64,000 nt of DNA, from positions 1,054,001 to 1,118,000 of the forward strand of contig NZ_CP104382.1 in NCBI RefSeq assembly GCF_030582395.1. Direction: 5' to 3'. Below, in pieces: positions 27,075 through 35,975 of this stretch. The notes beneath the pieces are model-generated. The model searched no databases, was not told the DNA's origin, and saw only the letters and a list, made by a program, of their open reading frames with translations. A program made the position numbers and the translations under genes. Within the stretch, counting starts at the first letter, position 1. Each line of letters starts with the position of its first letter. Source of the stretch: Ralstonia pickettii (GTDB taxonomy: Bacteria; Pseudomonadota; Gammaproteobacteria; Burkholderiales; Burkholderiaceae).

Positions 27075-29377
27075 GCCGCTTCGGTCCCGGCAAGCGCGCG
27101 CTGGTCACCCAGCCGTTGCAGGTCTTCGAGGATCTGCTTCTGAGACAGCATGCTCAGGTCGATCACCTCACGCGCCTGCGCAACGTAGTAGGCAAGCTGT
27201 TCGTCGCTGCGGGTGAGCGACTTCTCGAGCGCGGCTTCAATGCGCTGCAATTGGGCTGCAAGCTTGTCGTTCGAATCGCCAAACAGCTGCACGGCCGCGC
27301 CAAACGCCTCGCCAAGGCTCGCCACCTCGACCGCGCTGCCGGTCACCTGCGCAGCCACCGCGCCAAGCTTGCCGGTCTCGGCTTCCACGCGATCGGTGAA
27401 CCGCTTACCCACTCGCTCCAGCAAATCCGCCGACGTTGCCACCAGGGCGTCCACCGCCGTGCGTTGCTCGGTCGATGCATGGTTGACGGCGTCAAGCAAT
27501 GTTTCCAGCGTGCCCAGCAGGCGCGCACGCTCGTCCAGCATCGCGGTATCGCGCACCATGCTGTCAGACAGCTTCTGGCGCAGCTCGGCCACCACTTCGG
27601 CGGCGGCCCTGGGCGCTTCCGAAGCGGCTTGGACCAGGCGCGAAATCTCGCCGATCGTGTCGTTGGCGTGCGCCTGCGTTTGCGCGGAAATGTCGCGTGC
27701 GGTCTGGGCCAGTGCGTCGCAAATCTGTTGCTGACGGCTTGCCGTATCGGCGCCAGCCTTTTGCCACGCCTCGCTCAGCTTGGCGCCCATCGCGCCAAGG
27801 GCATCGGTCCAGGCCGCCAGACGTTGCGCGTCTCTCGCTTCCAGCGCAGCTTGCAGCGCGGCTTGCGACTGACGCGATGCGTCCTGCTGCGCGGCGATAT
27901 CGCGCGCTGTCTGCGCCAACGCATCGCAGATATCTTGCTGACGATTCGCCGTATCGGCGCCGGTTTTCTCCCACGCCTGGCCGAGCTTCTCGCCCGTTGC
28001 GCTGAGCGCCTCGGTCCAGGCCGCGAGACGTTGCGCGTCTCGTGCTTCCAGTGCGGCTTGCAGCGCCGTATGCGATTGGCGCGACGCGTCTTGCAACGAT
28101 ACGGCGTGCTGCTCAAACGTGGCAGCGGCCGCCTCCAGCGCGCGCTGGTTCTGCGCGGCCAGTTCGGCGTGGGTGTGTTCCTGGCGGGCCAACGCATCGC
28201 GCCAGGCAGCGGACAGGCCGCCAGCGGTGGCATCCAGACGCTCGGCAACGCCATCGAGCAACCGCGCCGAGCGTTGCTCGAATGCCTCGGCAAATCGGTC
28301 CAGCGACGTGCCAACCTGGCCAAGCAGGGCTTCGCTGGAGCGTTGATGCGCCGACAGGGCGTGGTTCCAGATGCCGGAAACCGCCTCGGCCGTCGCTTCA
28401 AAGCGCGTCGACAGGCCGTCCAGCTGACGCTGCACCGCGTGCGCGACCGTCTCCTGCAGCGCGGCCGATTCCCGGGCAAGGCCCGCCATCGTCGTTTCCA
28501 CCACCGGCTGCAGCGCGGCGCTGGCAACGCGTGCGCTCTCCGCTGCGCTGTCCTTCAAGGACTGACCGACCGACGACGCAAGCTGGCTGTAAGCGGTCTG
28601 CGCCTTGTCGAGAAATGCCTGCTGGGCCGCGATCTGTCGCTCGCTGCTGGCCGCGCCCTGCTGCTCCAGCGACGTCATCATCGCCTGCAGTCGGTCAACC
28701 AGCGCGGGCATCACATCGGATTGCCGCCGCAGAAGCTTGAACGTTTCTTCACGCTGATGTGCGTGCGAGTAGATGCGCAGCGTGGTCGCGATCTTTGCGT
28801 CGAGCGCCTGCACAGCCTGCAGCCGCTCGCGCCGACACAGCGCCGAGAGCAACCCCAGCATGGCCGACGTTGCCACACCGGCAATCGAGGTGCCAAACGA
28901 GAATCCCAACCCCTTGATCGGGGCGGCCAGCGATGCGCGGATCGCCTGCAAATCCGTCGCGCTTTCCAGCGCTGCGCCCGTGCCTTTGAGCGTCACCACC
29001 ATGCCGAGCAGCGTGCCGAGCATGCCAAGCAGCACCAGCAGGCCCACAAGATACGGCGTCAATGCGGGCGCGGGCAACGCAACGCGCTCGCCTTCCACAC
29101 GCAGGCGCACGGCATGGCGCAGGCTCGGGTGCAGTTGCTCCAGCCATGCCGCCAGAGTGGGCGGCATCTCGGACAACCCTGCCACGGCCTGGGCGACCGT
29201 GCCCGTGGCTTGCCGATAACGGCGCAGCTCCAGCGCGCCCGCCATATAGGCGGCACCGATCACAAGCGTGACGGCCAGTGCCAGCAGGTTCCCGCCGACG
29301 AGGTAACCGCCGGCAATCCACCCCAAGGCCGCCAGCCCGACAAAGAAAACGATGAGATTCAGGTGAAGTCTGGACAT
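27071..29377 (-). CDS. DUF802 protein: MotA/ExbB-like membrane part with long coiled-coil tail
   Basis: 768 aa. Four membrane segments: about 4-24 and 27-48, then 105-128 (VGLLVLLGMLGTLLGMVVTL) and 153-178 (GLGFSFGTSIAGVATSAMLG). The latter two show the small-residue GxLGTxxG and F-G-T pattern of MotA/TolQ/ExbB proton channels. Residues about 190-740 are an Ala/Gln/Glu-rich coiled coil, including two near-identical 69-residue repeats. The topology (proton-channel core plus long cytoplasmic tail) resembles ZorA of Zorya defence. DUF802 itself has no established function. It lies between the DUF3348 gene (18 bp) and the MotB-like gene (4-bp overlap). Confidence 0.8.
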   Translation of the reverse strand: MSRLHLNLIVFFVGLAALGWIAGGYLVGGNLLALAVTLVIGAAYMAGALELRRYRQATGTVAQAVAGLSEMPPTLAAWLEQLHPSLRHAVRLRVEGERVALPAPALTPYLVGLLVLLGMLGTLLGMVVTLKGTGAALESATDLQAIRASLAAPIKGLGFSFGTSIAGVATSAMLGLLSALCRRERLQAVQALDAKIATTLRIYSHAHQREETFKLLRRQSDVMPALVDRLQAMMTSLEQQGAASSERQIAAQQAFLDKAQTAYSQLASSVGQSLKDSAAESARVASAALQPVVETTMAGLARESAALQETVAHAVQRQLDGLSTRFEATAEAVSGIWNHALSAHQRSSEALLGQVGTSLDRFAEAFEQRSARLLDGVAERLDATAGGLSAAWRDALARQEHTHAELAAQNQRALEAAAATFEQHAVSLQDASRQSHTALQAALEARDAQRLAAWTEALSATGEKLGQAWEKTGADTANRQQDICDALAQTARDIAAQQDASRQSQAALQAALEARDAQRLAAWTDALGAMGAKLSEAWQKAGADTASRQQQICDALAQTARDISAQTQAHANDTIGEISRLVQAASEAPRAAAEVVAELRQKLSDSMVRDTAMLDERARLLGTLETLLDAVNHASTEQRTAVDALVATSADLLERVGKRFTDRVEAETGKLGAVAAQVTGSAVEVASLGEAFGAAVQLFGDSNDKLAAQLQRIEAALEKSLTRSDEQLAYYVAQAREVIDLSMLSQKQILEDLQRLGDQRALAGTEAA
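27676..28089 (-). repeat. Two tandem 207-bp repeats inside the DUF802 coiled coil
   Basis: Blocks such as GCGTCTC...GCTTCCAG recur 207 bp apart (27828 and 28035). At protein level the units share AALEARDAQRLAAWT, ADTA-RQQ and ICDALAQTARDI. The unit length is a multiple of three, so the tail gets longer in frame. Confidence 0.8.
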
Positions 29378-29395
29378 GAAAGGTGTCTGCCCCGC

Positions 29396-30130
29396 TTAGC
29401 GGGAGCGAAGGGCTGCGAGCAACCCGTCGATCGGTTGAAAACGAACATCAAGCTCGGCCTGGAGCACGCTCTGCATATCCTTGCGGAACGCATCCAGCCA
29501 GGCGCGGGATGTGGATGGGGTGGCCTCGCCCTCTGCGGGCAACAGGGCCTGCCGCTGCTGCTCGGCCGCGCGTAGGCGCTCGAAGTACGGCCCCAGCATC
29601 GAGGGAATGGCCCCGAGCAACGAACGTTCGCGGCCTGCGAGCGCCTGCTCCATGCTGGCGTCCAGCACCGCAAGGCGCGCGAGGTCGGGCGTCCTGGCAG
29701 CCAGCAGGCGCCGCAGGCGGCCACGCAGGTCGCCGATCTCGAGTTCCATCGTCTGCTGCATCAGCACGTAGCGCTGCCGGAAATCGGCATAGTCGACTAC
29801 CACGGGCGCCGAGGGGCCCTGGATCGGCGCGCGAGGCCCAGGCCTGGCGTCCGGCGCGCAACTGGACGCGATGGACTTTGCCAACGCCGCACGGACACGG
29901 GTCGCGATCGTCTCGGCGTCCGGGCCGACGGGCCGCGTGCCGGAGGCACCGGCGGGCGGTGCCGCGCTCAATGCCGAGGAGAGCGTAATGGCATCCGTCC
30001 AGCTGAGCCATTGGCTCAACCGGTCAGAAAGGGGCTGCGCAGATGCGGAAACGTCGACGTCCGTCAGGCGAGCAAGAATGCGGATCAGCGCAGGGCCGCT
30101 GAGCGCCCTGCGTTGCTGGGCGTACGCCAT
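29396..30130 (-). CDS. DUF3348 protein, first gene of stator-like operon
   Basis: 244 aa starting MAYAQQRRALSGPALIRILA. Recognisable DUF3348 blocks include ARLTDVDVSASAQPLSDRLS, then DYADFRQRYVLMQQTMELEI and LGAIPSMLGPYFERLR. It is all helical, with no signal or membrane segment, and probably cytoplasmic. It heads a four-gene minus-strand operon with DUF802, MotB-like and DUF2894 proteins and likely binds the coiled-coil tail or controls assembly. The promoter should lie in the ~300 bp before the divergent methyltransferase gene. No known function exists for the family as far as I can recall. Confidence 0.78.
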   Translation of the reverse strand: MAYAQQRRALSGPALIRILARLTDVDVSASAQPLSDRLSQWLSWTDAITLSSALSAAPPAGASGTRPVGPDAETIATRVRAALAKSIASSCAPDARPGPRAPIQGPSAPVVVDYADFRQRYVLMQQTMELEIGDLRGRLRRLLAARTPDLARLAVLDASMEQALAGRERSLLGAIPSMLGPYFERLRAAEQQRQALLPAEGEATPSTSRAWLDAFRKDMQSVLQAELDVRFQPIDGLLAALRSR

Positions 30131-30428
30131 GCTACGAGTGCCGAAAAAAGGCTGGAGTTTACACTGCCCGCCGGGTCGGACTGACGTCTTCGAGTGGCAG
30201 CAGAATCACTTCGCCAGAACAATCGCTGCAGTCGATCGGCTCGCGGGCGAGACGGGCGGCGTTCTTTACCGCATAGCGCAGCATCGGCCCTTCATGACAC
30301 GGCGCCCCAGCGAAACCGCGGCAGTGCAGCGGCGCCAGGGTCGCCCGCCTACATTTGTGCGATCAGGCCGACAGCGGTATCGTGTCGCCCACTACCGCAC
30401 CCTCCCCGCTTTCCCGCCCATTTCCCCT

Positions 30429-31583
30429 GTGACCGATCACCCCACCCTCACCTGGACTGACGACCGCCCTGAAGCCAGCAGCGACGCCGTCCATACCGCC
30501 GTCTGGCGTTCCGAAGCCGGCAACCCGCCGCCCAAGCGCGTGGTCATCGCGGATGATCGCACCACCGCTGATGCGGCCTATCGCCTCGCCTGCGAAGGCA
30601 CGGCATTGCTCTGGCAAGGCGACTTCCAGAACGCGCGCCAACTGCTGCAAGCCATGTCCCGCCGCACGGATCGCAAACCCGGCAAGGCGCGCAAGGAACC
30701 CGCCTCGCCCATCGATGCGTTCAACCTGCACCGGCAGGCGCAATCGCAGCGCGCCCGCACGCTCGGCATGCTGCTGATTCCACTGGATGCGGATTACACG
30801 ATCCCGCTGCGCCGCGCCCCGGATATGCGCGAGGCCTGCACCGAGGCCTACGGCACGAGCCACGCCGCTTCCGTCGTCTCGCTGCGTGAGCTGCTTGGTT
30901 TGATCGGCGCGCATGAGTGGCGCAAGAAGGGTGTGGAGATTCCCGCGCTCGGCGGTGAGCGCATTCACCCGCACTACGGCGTGTTCTCGCCCGTGCGCGG
31001 CGAATACATCGATCTGGTGGCGAAGGCGCCGCTGCCCTCGAAAACGCTGGCGTTCGATATCGGCACGGGCACCGGCGTGCTGGCAGCGGTGCTCGCCAAA
31101 CGCGGCGTCAAGCGCGTCATCGGCACGGATCAGGACTCGCGTGCCCTGGTCTGCGGCCGTGAGAATGTGGAGCGCCTCGGTCTGCAAGCGCAGGTCGACA
31201 TCGTGGAAGCGGATCTGTTTCCAGAAGGCCGCGCGCCACTGATCGTATGCAACCCGCCGTGGCTGCCGGCACGGCCCAGCTCGCCCATCGAGCGCGCCGT
31301 CTACGACCCGGACAGTCGCATGCTGCGCGGCTTCCTGGACGGCCTCGCCGCCCATCTGGAGCCGAATGGCGAGGGCTGGTTGATCCTGTCGGACTTTGCC
31401 GAGCATCTTGGGCTGCGCACGCGCGATGCCCTGCTGGCGATGATCGATGCGGCCGGCCTGCAGGTGGTGGGCCGGGAAGACATCAAGCCGAAGCACCCGA
31501 AGGCGTCCGATGAAAACGACCCGCTCTATCGGGCCCGGGTTGCAGAGGTGACGTCGCTGTGGCGCCTGAAGGCGCGCCAGTAA
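30429..31583 (+). CDS. SAM-dependent methyltransferase (PrmC/RsmC-like)
   Basis: 384 aa from GTG 30429. The longer open frame before it lacks protein character. An N-terminal helical part (1-200) precedes the Rossmann domain: FDIGTGTGVLAAVLAKRG is motif I, GTDQDSRAL the acidic loop, and VCNPPWLPAR the NPPW motif IV of enzymes that methylate amide or base nitrogens. The substrate (protein Gln, rRNA or other) cannot be deduced. The gene is divergent from the DUF3348 operon and convergent with a flavoprotein nine bases away. No strong ribosome site was found, which leaves the start uncertain. Confidence 0.8.
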   Translation: MTDHPTLTWTDDRPEASSDAVHTAVWRSEAGNPPPKRVVIADDRTTADAAYRLACEGTALLWQGDFQNARQLLQAMSRRTDRKPGKARKEPASPIDAFNLHRQAQSQRARTLGMLLIPLDADYTIPLRRAPDMREACTEAYGTSHAASVVSLRELLGLIGAHEWRKKGVEIPALGGERIHPHYGVFSPVRGEYIDLVAKAPLPSKTLAFDIGTGTGVLAAVLAKRGVKRVIGTDQDSRALVCGRENVERLGLQAQVDIVEADLFPEGRAPLIVCNPPWLPARPSSPIERAVYDPDSRMLRGFLDGLAAHLEPNGEGWLILSDFAEHLGLRTRDALLAMIDAAGLQVVGREDIKPKHPKASDENDPLYRARVAEVTSLWRLKARQ

Positions 31584-31592
31584 ACCAGCGAA

Positions 31593-32855
31593 TCAGCGCG
31601 CCATCGTCGCCAGGTAGTCGAGCGCGCCCTGCCCCGCAGCGGCGCCGCTCGCAAAACACGCCGTCAGCAGATAGCCGCCTGTCGGCGCTTCCCAATCGAG
31701 CATCTCGCCCGCGCAAAACACGCCCGGCAGACGCTCGATCATCAGCTTTGCATCCAGCGCTTCAAATGCAACGCCGCCTGCAGTGCTGATCGCCTCTTCA
31801 ATGGGCCTTGTACGTGTGAGCCGCAACGGCAATGCCTTGATAGCCTTCGCCAGCTGGGTCAGATCGGCAAACGCGTCCTTGCTCAGGCACTCGCGCAGCA
31901 AGCCGAGCTTCACGCCCGTGATATTCAGCTTGCTTTGCAGATGGCTCGACATCGAACGCGCGCCGCGCGGGCGCATCAGTTCATCCGTCACACGTTGCGC
32001 ACTCCAGCCTGGCGCAAGGTCAAGCCAGATCGTCGCACTGCCCTCTGCGGCCAGCGCGTCGCGAATGGGCGCCGACAACGCATAGACGAGACTGCCTTCA
32101 ATGCCCGTCTGCGTGACGACGAACTCGCCCTGGCGGAATTGCAGCGCACCGTCATGGCTCGAGCGCAAACCGATGGCGACGGACTTGACGGGCTGCCCCG
32201 CAAAACGCTCCTGGAAATACGCGCTCCAATCGGCGTCGAACCCGCAGTTGGCGGGCTGCAATGGCTGCACCCGCACGCCGCGCGCTTCCAGCAACGGCAC
32301 CCAGGCGCCGTCGGAGCCCAGGCGCGGCCAGCTGCCGCCGCCCATGGCCAGTACCACGGCATCGGCTTGCATCAGCCGTTCAACACCGGCGGTTTCAAAG
32401 CGCAGCACCTGCGCGTGGTCCGACGGCTCTGCCCACCCCACCCAGCGATGCCGCATGTGCAGCTGCACGCCCGACTCGCGCAGGCGGTGCAGCCATGCGC
32501 GCAGCAAGGGCGCCGCCTTCATCTCGGTCGGAAACACACGGCCCGAGCTGCCGACAAATGTGTCGATGCCCAGCCCATGAATCCAAGCGCGCAGGGCGTC
32601 AGGGCTGAAGCGGCCGATGAGCGGCGCCAGTGCCTCACGCCGCGTGCGATAACGCCCGAGAAACGCATCGAGCGGCTCCGAATGCGTGATGTTCATCCCG
32701 CCAATACCCGCCAGCAGGAATTTGCGCCCGGCCGACGGCATGGCGTCGAACACCTGCACACGCACGCCGTTGCGCGACAGGACTTCAGCGGCCATGAGCC
32801 CGGCGGGGCCGGCGCCGATGACGGCAACGAGAGGGGCGTTGGATGTTTCGGACAT
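31593..32855 (-). CDS. HI0933/BaiN-like flavoprotein (FAD-dependent oxidoreductase)
   Basis: 420 aa. The FAD/NAD dinucleotide motif VIGAGPAGLMAAEVLSRNG is at residues 12-30, followed by SAGRKFLLAGIGGMNITHSE, the Gly-rich loop of the HI0933 family. VFPTEMKAAPLLRAW and a C-terminal ISTAGGVAFEALD block plus GVFCAGEMLDWEAPTGGYLL complete the pattern (TIGR03862-type). The family includes BaiN bile-acid reductases, but most members have unknown substrates, presumably reducing double bonds with flavin. It is convergent with the methyltransferase gene, and no partner genes are adjacent. Confidence 0.85.
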   Translation of the reverse strand: MSETSNAPLVAVIGAGPAGLMAAEVLSRNGVRVQVFDAMPSAGRKFLLAGIGGMNITHSEPLDAFLGRYRTRREALAPLIGRFSPDALRAWIHGLGIDTFVGSSGRVFPTEMKAAPLLRAWLHRLRESGVQLHMRHRWVGWAEPSDHAQVLRFETAGVERLMQADAVVLAMGGGSWPRLGSDGAWVPLLEARGVRVQPLQPANCGFDADWSAYFQERFAGQPVKSVAIGLRSSHDGALQFRQGEFVVTQTGIEGSLVYALSAPIRDALAAEGSATIWLDLAPGWSAQRVTDELMRPRGARSMSSHLQSKLNITGVKLGLLRECLSKDAFADLTQLAKAIKALPLRLTRTRPIEEAISTAGGVAFEALDAKLMIERLPGVFCAGEMLDWEAPTGGYLLTACFASGAAAGQGALDYLATMAR

Positions 32856-33074
32856 GCGGGGAGGAACGGATCGAATCGCGCGGGGCGGACAAGCGGGGCG
32901 CTATTGTCACATCCCGCCCGAACGCGGGCAAACCAGGCCGCGCATGACGCCCCTTGGGGTGCGCTGGCCGTCGCCCACCCTGCTTTTCGGTAAACTGGCG
33001 CCCTCTTTCCGTTTTTCTCCGCGCCGCCGCACCGGTCCCATTCCGTGCGACATGTCGCCCAGGCTGTCCTGACG

Positions 33075-33917
33075 ATGTCCAACAAGACCCACGAAATCCG
33101 CCCCAACCAGTCGATCGAACTGCTCAAGGAACTGCACATCCTGACGCGCGACGGCAAGATGAACCAGGACAGCCGCCGCAAGCTCAAGCAGGTCTATCAC
33201 CTGTTCCAGTTCATCGAGCCGTTGATGGCCGACGTGCAGCATTCCAAGGGGCACGTCACGCTGGTCGACCACGGCGCGGGCAAGTCTTACCTTGGTTTCA
33301 TCCTGTACGACCTGTTCTGCAAAGAGCAACCGGGCGACGGCACCTCACATATCTACGGCATTGAGACTCGCGAAGAGCTGGTCGCCAAGTCGACCGAGCT
33401 TGCCGCGCGGCTGGGCTTCAAGGGGATGTCGTTCCTGAACCTGTCGGTGGCGGAATCGATCACGTCTGACAAGCTGCCCGGCACGATCGACATCGTCACG
33501 GCACTGCATGCGTGCAACACCGCCACGGACGACGCGATTCGCTTCGCGCTCGAAAAGCATGCGCAATACATCGTGCTCGTGCCGTGCTGCCAGGCGGAAG
33601 TGGCCGGCGTGCTGCGCAAGAACAAGGGCAAGTCACTCGGCAATGCGCTTACGGAAATCTGGCGCCACCCGCTGCACACGCGCGAATTCGGCAGCCAGGT
33701 CACCAACGTGCTGCGCTGCCTGCAGCTCGAAGCGCACGGCTATCAGGTCAGCGTGACGGAACTGGTCGGGTGGGAACACTCGATGAAAAACGAACTGATC
33801 ATCGCGCACTACAAAGATCTGCCGCGTCGCCGCCCGACCGAGCGGCTGAACGAGGTGATCAGCACGCTCGGGCTGGGCGAGCTGCACGAACGGTTTTTTG
33901 CGCCGGCTGGCTCCTGA
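33075..33917 (+). CDS. Class I SAM-dependent methyltransferase (Methyltransf_32 type)
   Basis: 280 aa from ATG 33075 (MSNKTHEIRPNQSIELLKEL). Motif I is VDHGAGKSYLGFILYDLF, motif II GIETREELV, and the domain of this group ends with VTALHACNTATDDAIRFAL and VPCCQAEVA. HAC and PCC are the Cys-containing blocks typical of this subfamily, whose eukaryotic relatives modify tRNA. The substrate here is unknown. The gene stands alone, convergent with the GGDEF gene 18 bp away. Confidence 0.75.
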   Translation: MSNKTHEIRPNQSIELLKELHILTRDGKMNQDSRRKLKQVYHLFQFIEPLMADVQHSKGHVTLVDHGAGKSYLGFILYDLFCKEQPGDGTSHIYGIETREELVAKSTELAARLGFKGMSFLNLSVAESITSDKLPGTIDIVTALHACNTATDDAIRFALEKHAQYIVLVPCCQAEVAGVLRKNKGKSLGNALTEIWRHPLHTREFGSQVTNVLRCLQLEAHGYQVSVTELVGWEHSMKNELIIAHYKDLPRRRPTERLNEVISTLGLGELHERFFAPAGS

Positions 33918-33935
33918 AGACGCGGGGCGTCTAGG

Positions 33936-35408
33936 TCATGCCAGACGCCTGCCTTCGTGCTGCACCCGTTTGTCTTCGTACATCGCGACATCGGCCTCGC
34001 GCAGCGTTTCTTCCAGACGCCCGCCTTCGTGGCAGGTGGCGCAGCCCATGGAAAACCCGAGCTCCGCGCCCGGATAGAACTGATTGTTGAGTTCGACCAG
34101 CTTGCGCAGGCTCTCCACCAGCGCCGCACCGGCCTGGGCATCGGCACCGGGCAACAGCACGGCAAACTCGTCGCCACCAATGCGCGCAGCGTGTGCAGGT
34201 TTGTCGACGGCCTTGCCGAGCACCTCGCCGGCGCGGCGCAGCAGCGCATCGCCTGCGGCGTGGCCGAGCTGGTCATTCACGCCCTTCAAGTCGTTCAGGT
34301 CGATCATGATGACCGTGACCGGAAACGGGCCCTTGCGCTCCAGCCGGTTGATCTCGTCCACATAGAACGAGCGGTTCTTCAGCTTGGTCAGCACGTCGTG
34401 CTTGCCGAGATATTCCAGGTATGACTCGGCCTTCTTGCGCGCCGTGATGTCGGTCAGCGCCAGCAGCACCATGTCCCAATCCTTCTCGCGGCCCGGAAAC
34501 ACCGAGAACTGCAGGTGGATGTTCAGCGGGTTGCCATCCAGCCCGTAATTGACGACCTCGCGCTGCTGGAAGAGCTTGCCTTCCCACAGGTCGATCAGCT
34601 GCTCGCGAAAATGCGGGCGCATGTCGTCGCGAAAGATTTCCGGCAAGCGGCCCAGCAGGTCATTGCGGTTACGCGCCTTGAACATCTCCAGCGTGAAGCC
34701 GTTGACGTCGAGCACCTGGATTTCCTGCATGCAGCGCTCGACAAACTCCGGATGCACGTCGGTAAAGGTGCGGAAATCGGTGATGCCCTGCATGCGCACT
34801 TCGTCCAGCAGCATCTTGATGGTGCTGAAGTTCTCCACCCACAGCGACACCGGCGCATGCTCGAACACCCCGCGCGCATAGAGTTGGCTGGCCGCGGCAC
34901 GGCGGCGGGCGTCTTCGAGTTCGGTGATGTCGTCCACGGCCACCAGCACGCGGTCCCACGGCTGGGCGTGGTCAGGCAGGACAACGCCCTTGAGCAGGAT
35001 GTCGAGGCGGCGGCCGTCAAGCGTGTAGTTGACGCTGCGGCTCTCGAACGACGGTTCGCCAGACCAGAGTTGGACGAGTTCACCCACGTGCGCTTCCAGC
35101 ATGTCGTCGCGCAGTACGTCGGCCAGGCGGGCAGTGAGGGTCTCGGCATCCGGGGCGGCGTACATGGACAGCGTGCGCCGGTTCACCCGCAGCACCTTGA
35201 TGCAAGCCGAGCACGCCGCCACGCGCGAAACGTCCTCTTCCAGAAAGTGTTGCAGGTCGGTCACCCCGGCGGCGCGCCACTCGGCAAAGAGGCGGTGCAG
35301 GTCGCTGTAATCCTCCAGCCACAATGACGTGGGGGTGACATCGAAGAAATCGATCAGGTTGACACCCACAGCCGCCGGGCTGCTGACGCTATCGGACGCG
35401 GATTGCAT
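33936..35408 (-). CDS. PAS-GGDEF diguanylate cyclase
   Basis: 490 aa from ATG 35408. Two PAS-like sensor segments lie at about residues 10-150 and 160-300 (repeated SLWLEDYSDLHRLFAEW / SLWVENFSTIKMLLDEV starts and ITELEDARRRA / ITARKKAESYLEYLG ends). A GGDEF domain follows (DVLTKLKNRSFYVDEI to C-terminus) with intact ARIGGDEFAVLLPG. It should make cyclic di-GMP from two GTP. The RxxD inhibitory site five residues before GGDEF is absent, so product feedback is not expected. No membrane helix is present, so it is a soluble sensor. Confidence 0.88.
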   Translation of the reverse strand: MQSASDSVSSPAAVGVNLIDFFDVTPTSLWLEDYSDLHRLFAEWRAAGVTDLQHFLEEDVSRVAACSACIKVLRVNRRTLSMYAAPDAETLTARLADVLRDDMLEAHVGELVQLWSGEPSFESRSVNYTLDGRRLDILLKGVVLPDHAQPWDRVLVAVDDITELEDARRRAAASQLYARGVFEHAPVSLWVENFSTIKMLLDEVRMQGITDFRTFTDVHPEFVERCMQEIQVLDVNGFTLEMFKARNRNDLLGRLPEIFRDDMRPHFREQLIDLWEGKLFQQREVVNYGLDGNPLNIHLQFSVFPGREKDWDMVLLALTDITARKKAESYLEYLGKHDVLTKLKNRSFYVDEINRLERKGPFPVTVIMIDLNDLKGVNDQLGHAAGDALLRRAGEVLGKAVDKPAHAARIGGDEFAVLLPGADAQAGAALVESLRKLVELNNQFYPGAELGFSMGCATCHEGGRLEETLREADVAMYEDKRVQHEGRRLA

Positions 35409-35975
35409 GAATCGCTCTACGGGAACAAGAACACTTCGCAAACCTTGCGAGCGTACTGGTTTTGTGTAACACCGCGCACAGCGCCTCGCTCATCCGGAAG
35501 GATTACCCCCATGCAGGCGATGCGCTGTCAGCTGCTGCAGCGCAATACCTTGCCGAATATCCAGAAAGTTCCCCAAACGGATTTTTGCGAAGCTACTCCG
35601 TATTTAGTTTTTCTTTATCTGGCGTTGTAAAAAAAGCCGCTGCTATTTTTAAGATATTTTCATGAAGCGCGTCGCGCCTTTCATTTTTTCAATGCGCGTT
35701 GCAGAAATCGCCGATCGTTCCGAGATGCGCCCGCCGCTTCGTAAATGCACATACCAAAAACTGCAAATTCCGCAGCAGATTCTCTCGCACGTGATTTAAA
35801 AAACTTCGTCTCGATTCGCAGGCCGTTTCCTCCAGAATCCGTGCATCCCGTGCGCGGGCTGTGATTTGCACCGCGCAAGAAGCGGGTAATTCCTTGTCCC
35901 GATTCTGCGGCCTGCCCCCCGATTTTCTCTTGAGCCCTGGGCCGCGGATTCGTTTTCCAACTCAGGAGAAATGCA
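35409..35975. other. AT-rich intergenic region between GGDEF and aminopeptidase genes
   Basis: About 570 bp, the most AT-rich stretch of the core part (35,570-35,660 contains several T- and A-runs). It probably holds the divergent promoters. A 39-codon frame (35511-35630) follows an AAGGAT site but encodes nothing recognisable. No RNA gene was identified. Confidence 0.45.

Noticed and set aside
27116..29575. 819-aa plus-strand open frame
   Set aside because: It is the antisense of the DUF802 gene. Arg/His/Leu-rich composition and absent start signals show a GC-driven shadow frame.
25802..30130. Calling the stator-like operon a Zorya defence system
   Set aside because: No ZorC, ZorD or ZorE gene (helicase or nuclease) is present, and DUF3348 and DUF2894 are not Zorya parts. 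Only the ZorAB-like layout is shared.
35511..35630. 39-codon plus-strand frame after an AAGGAT site
   Set aside because: Isolated, hydrophobic end only and no known homologue pattern; too short to support as a gene.
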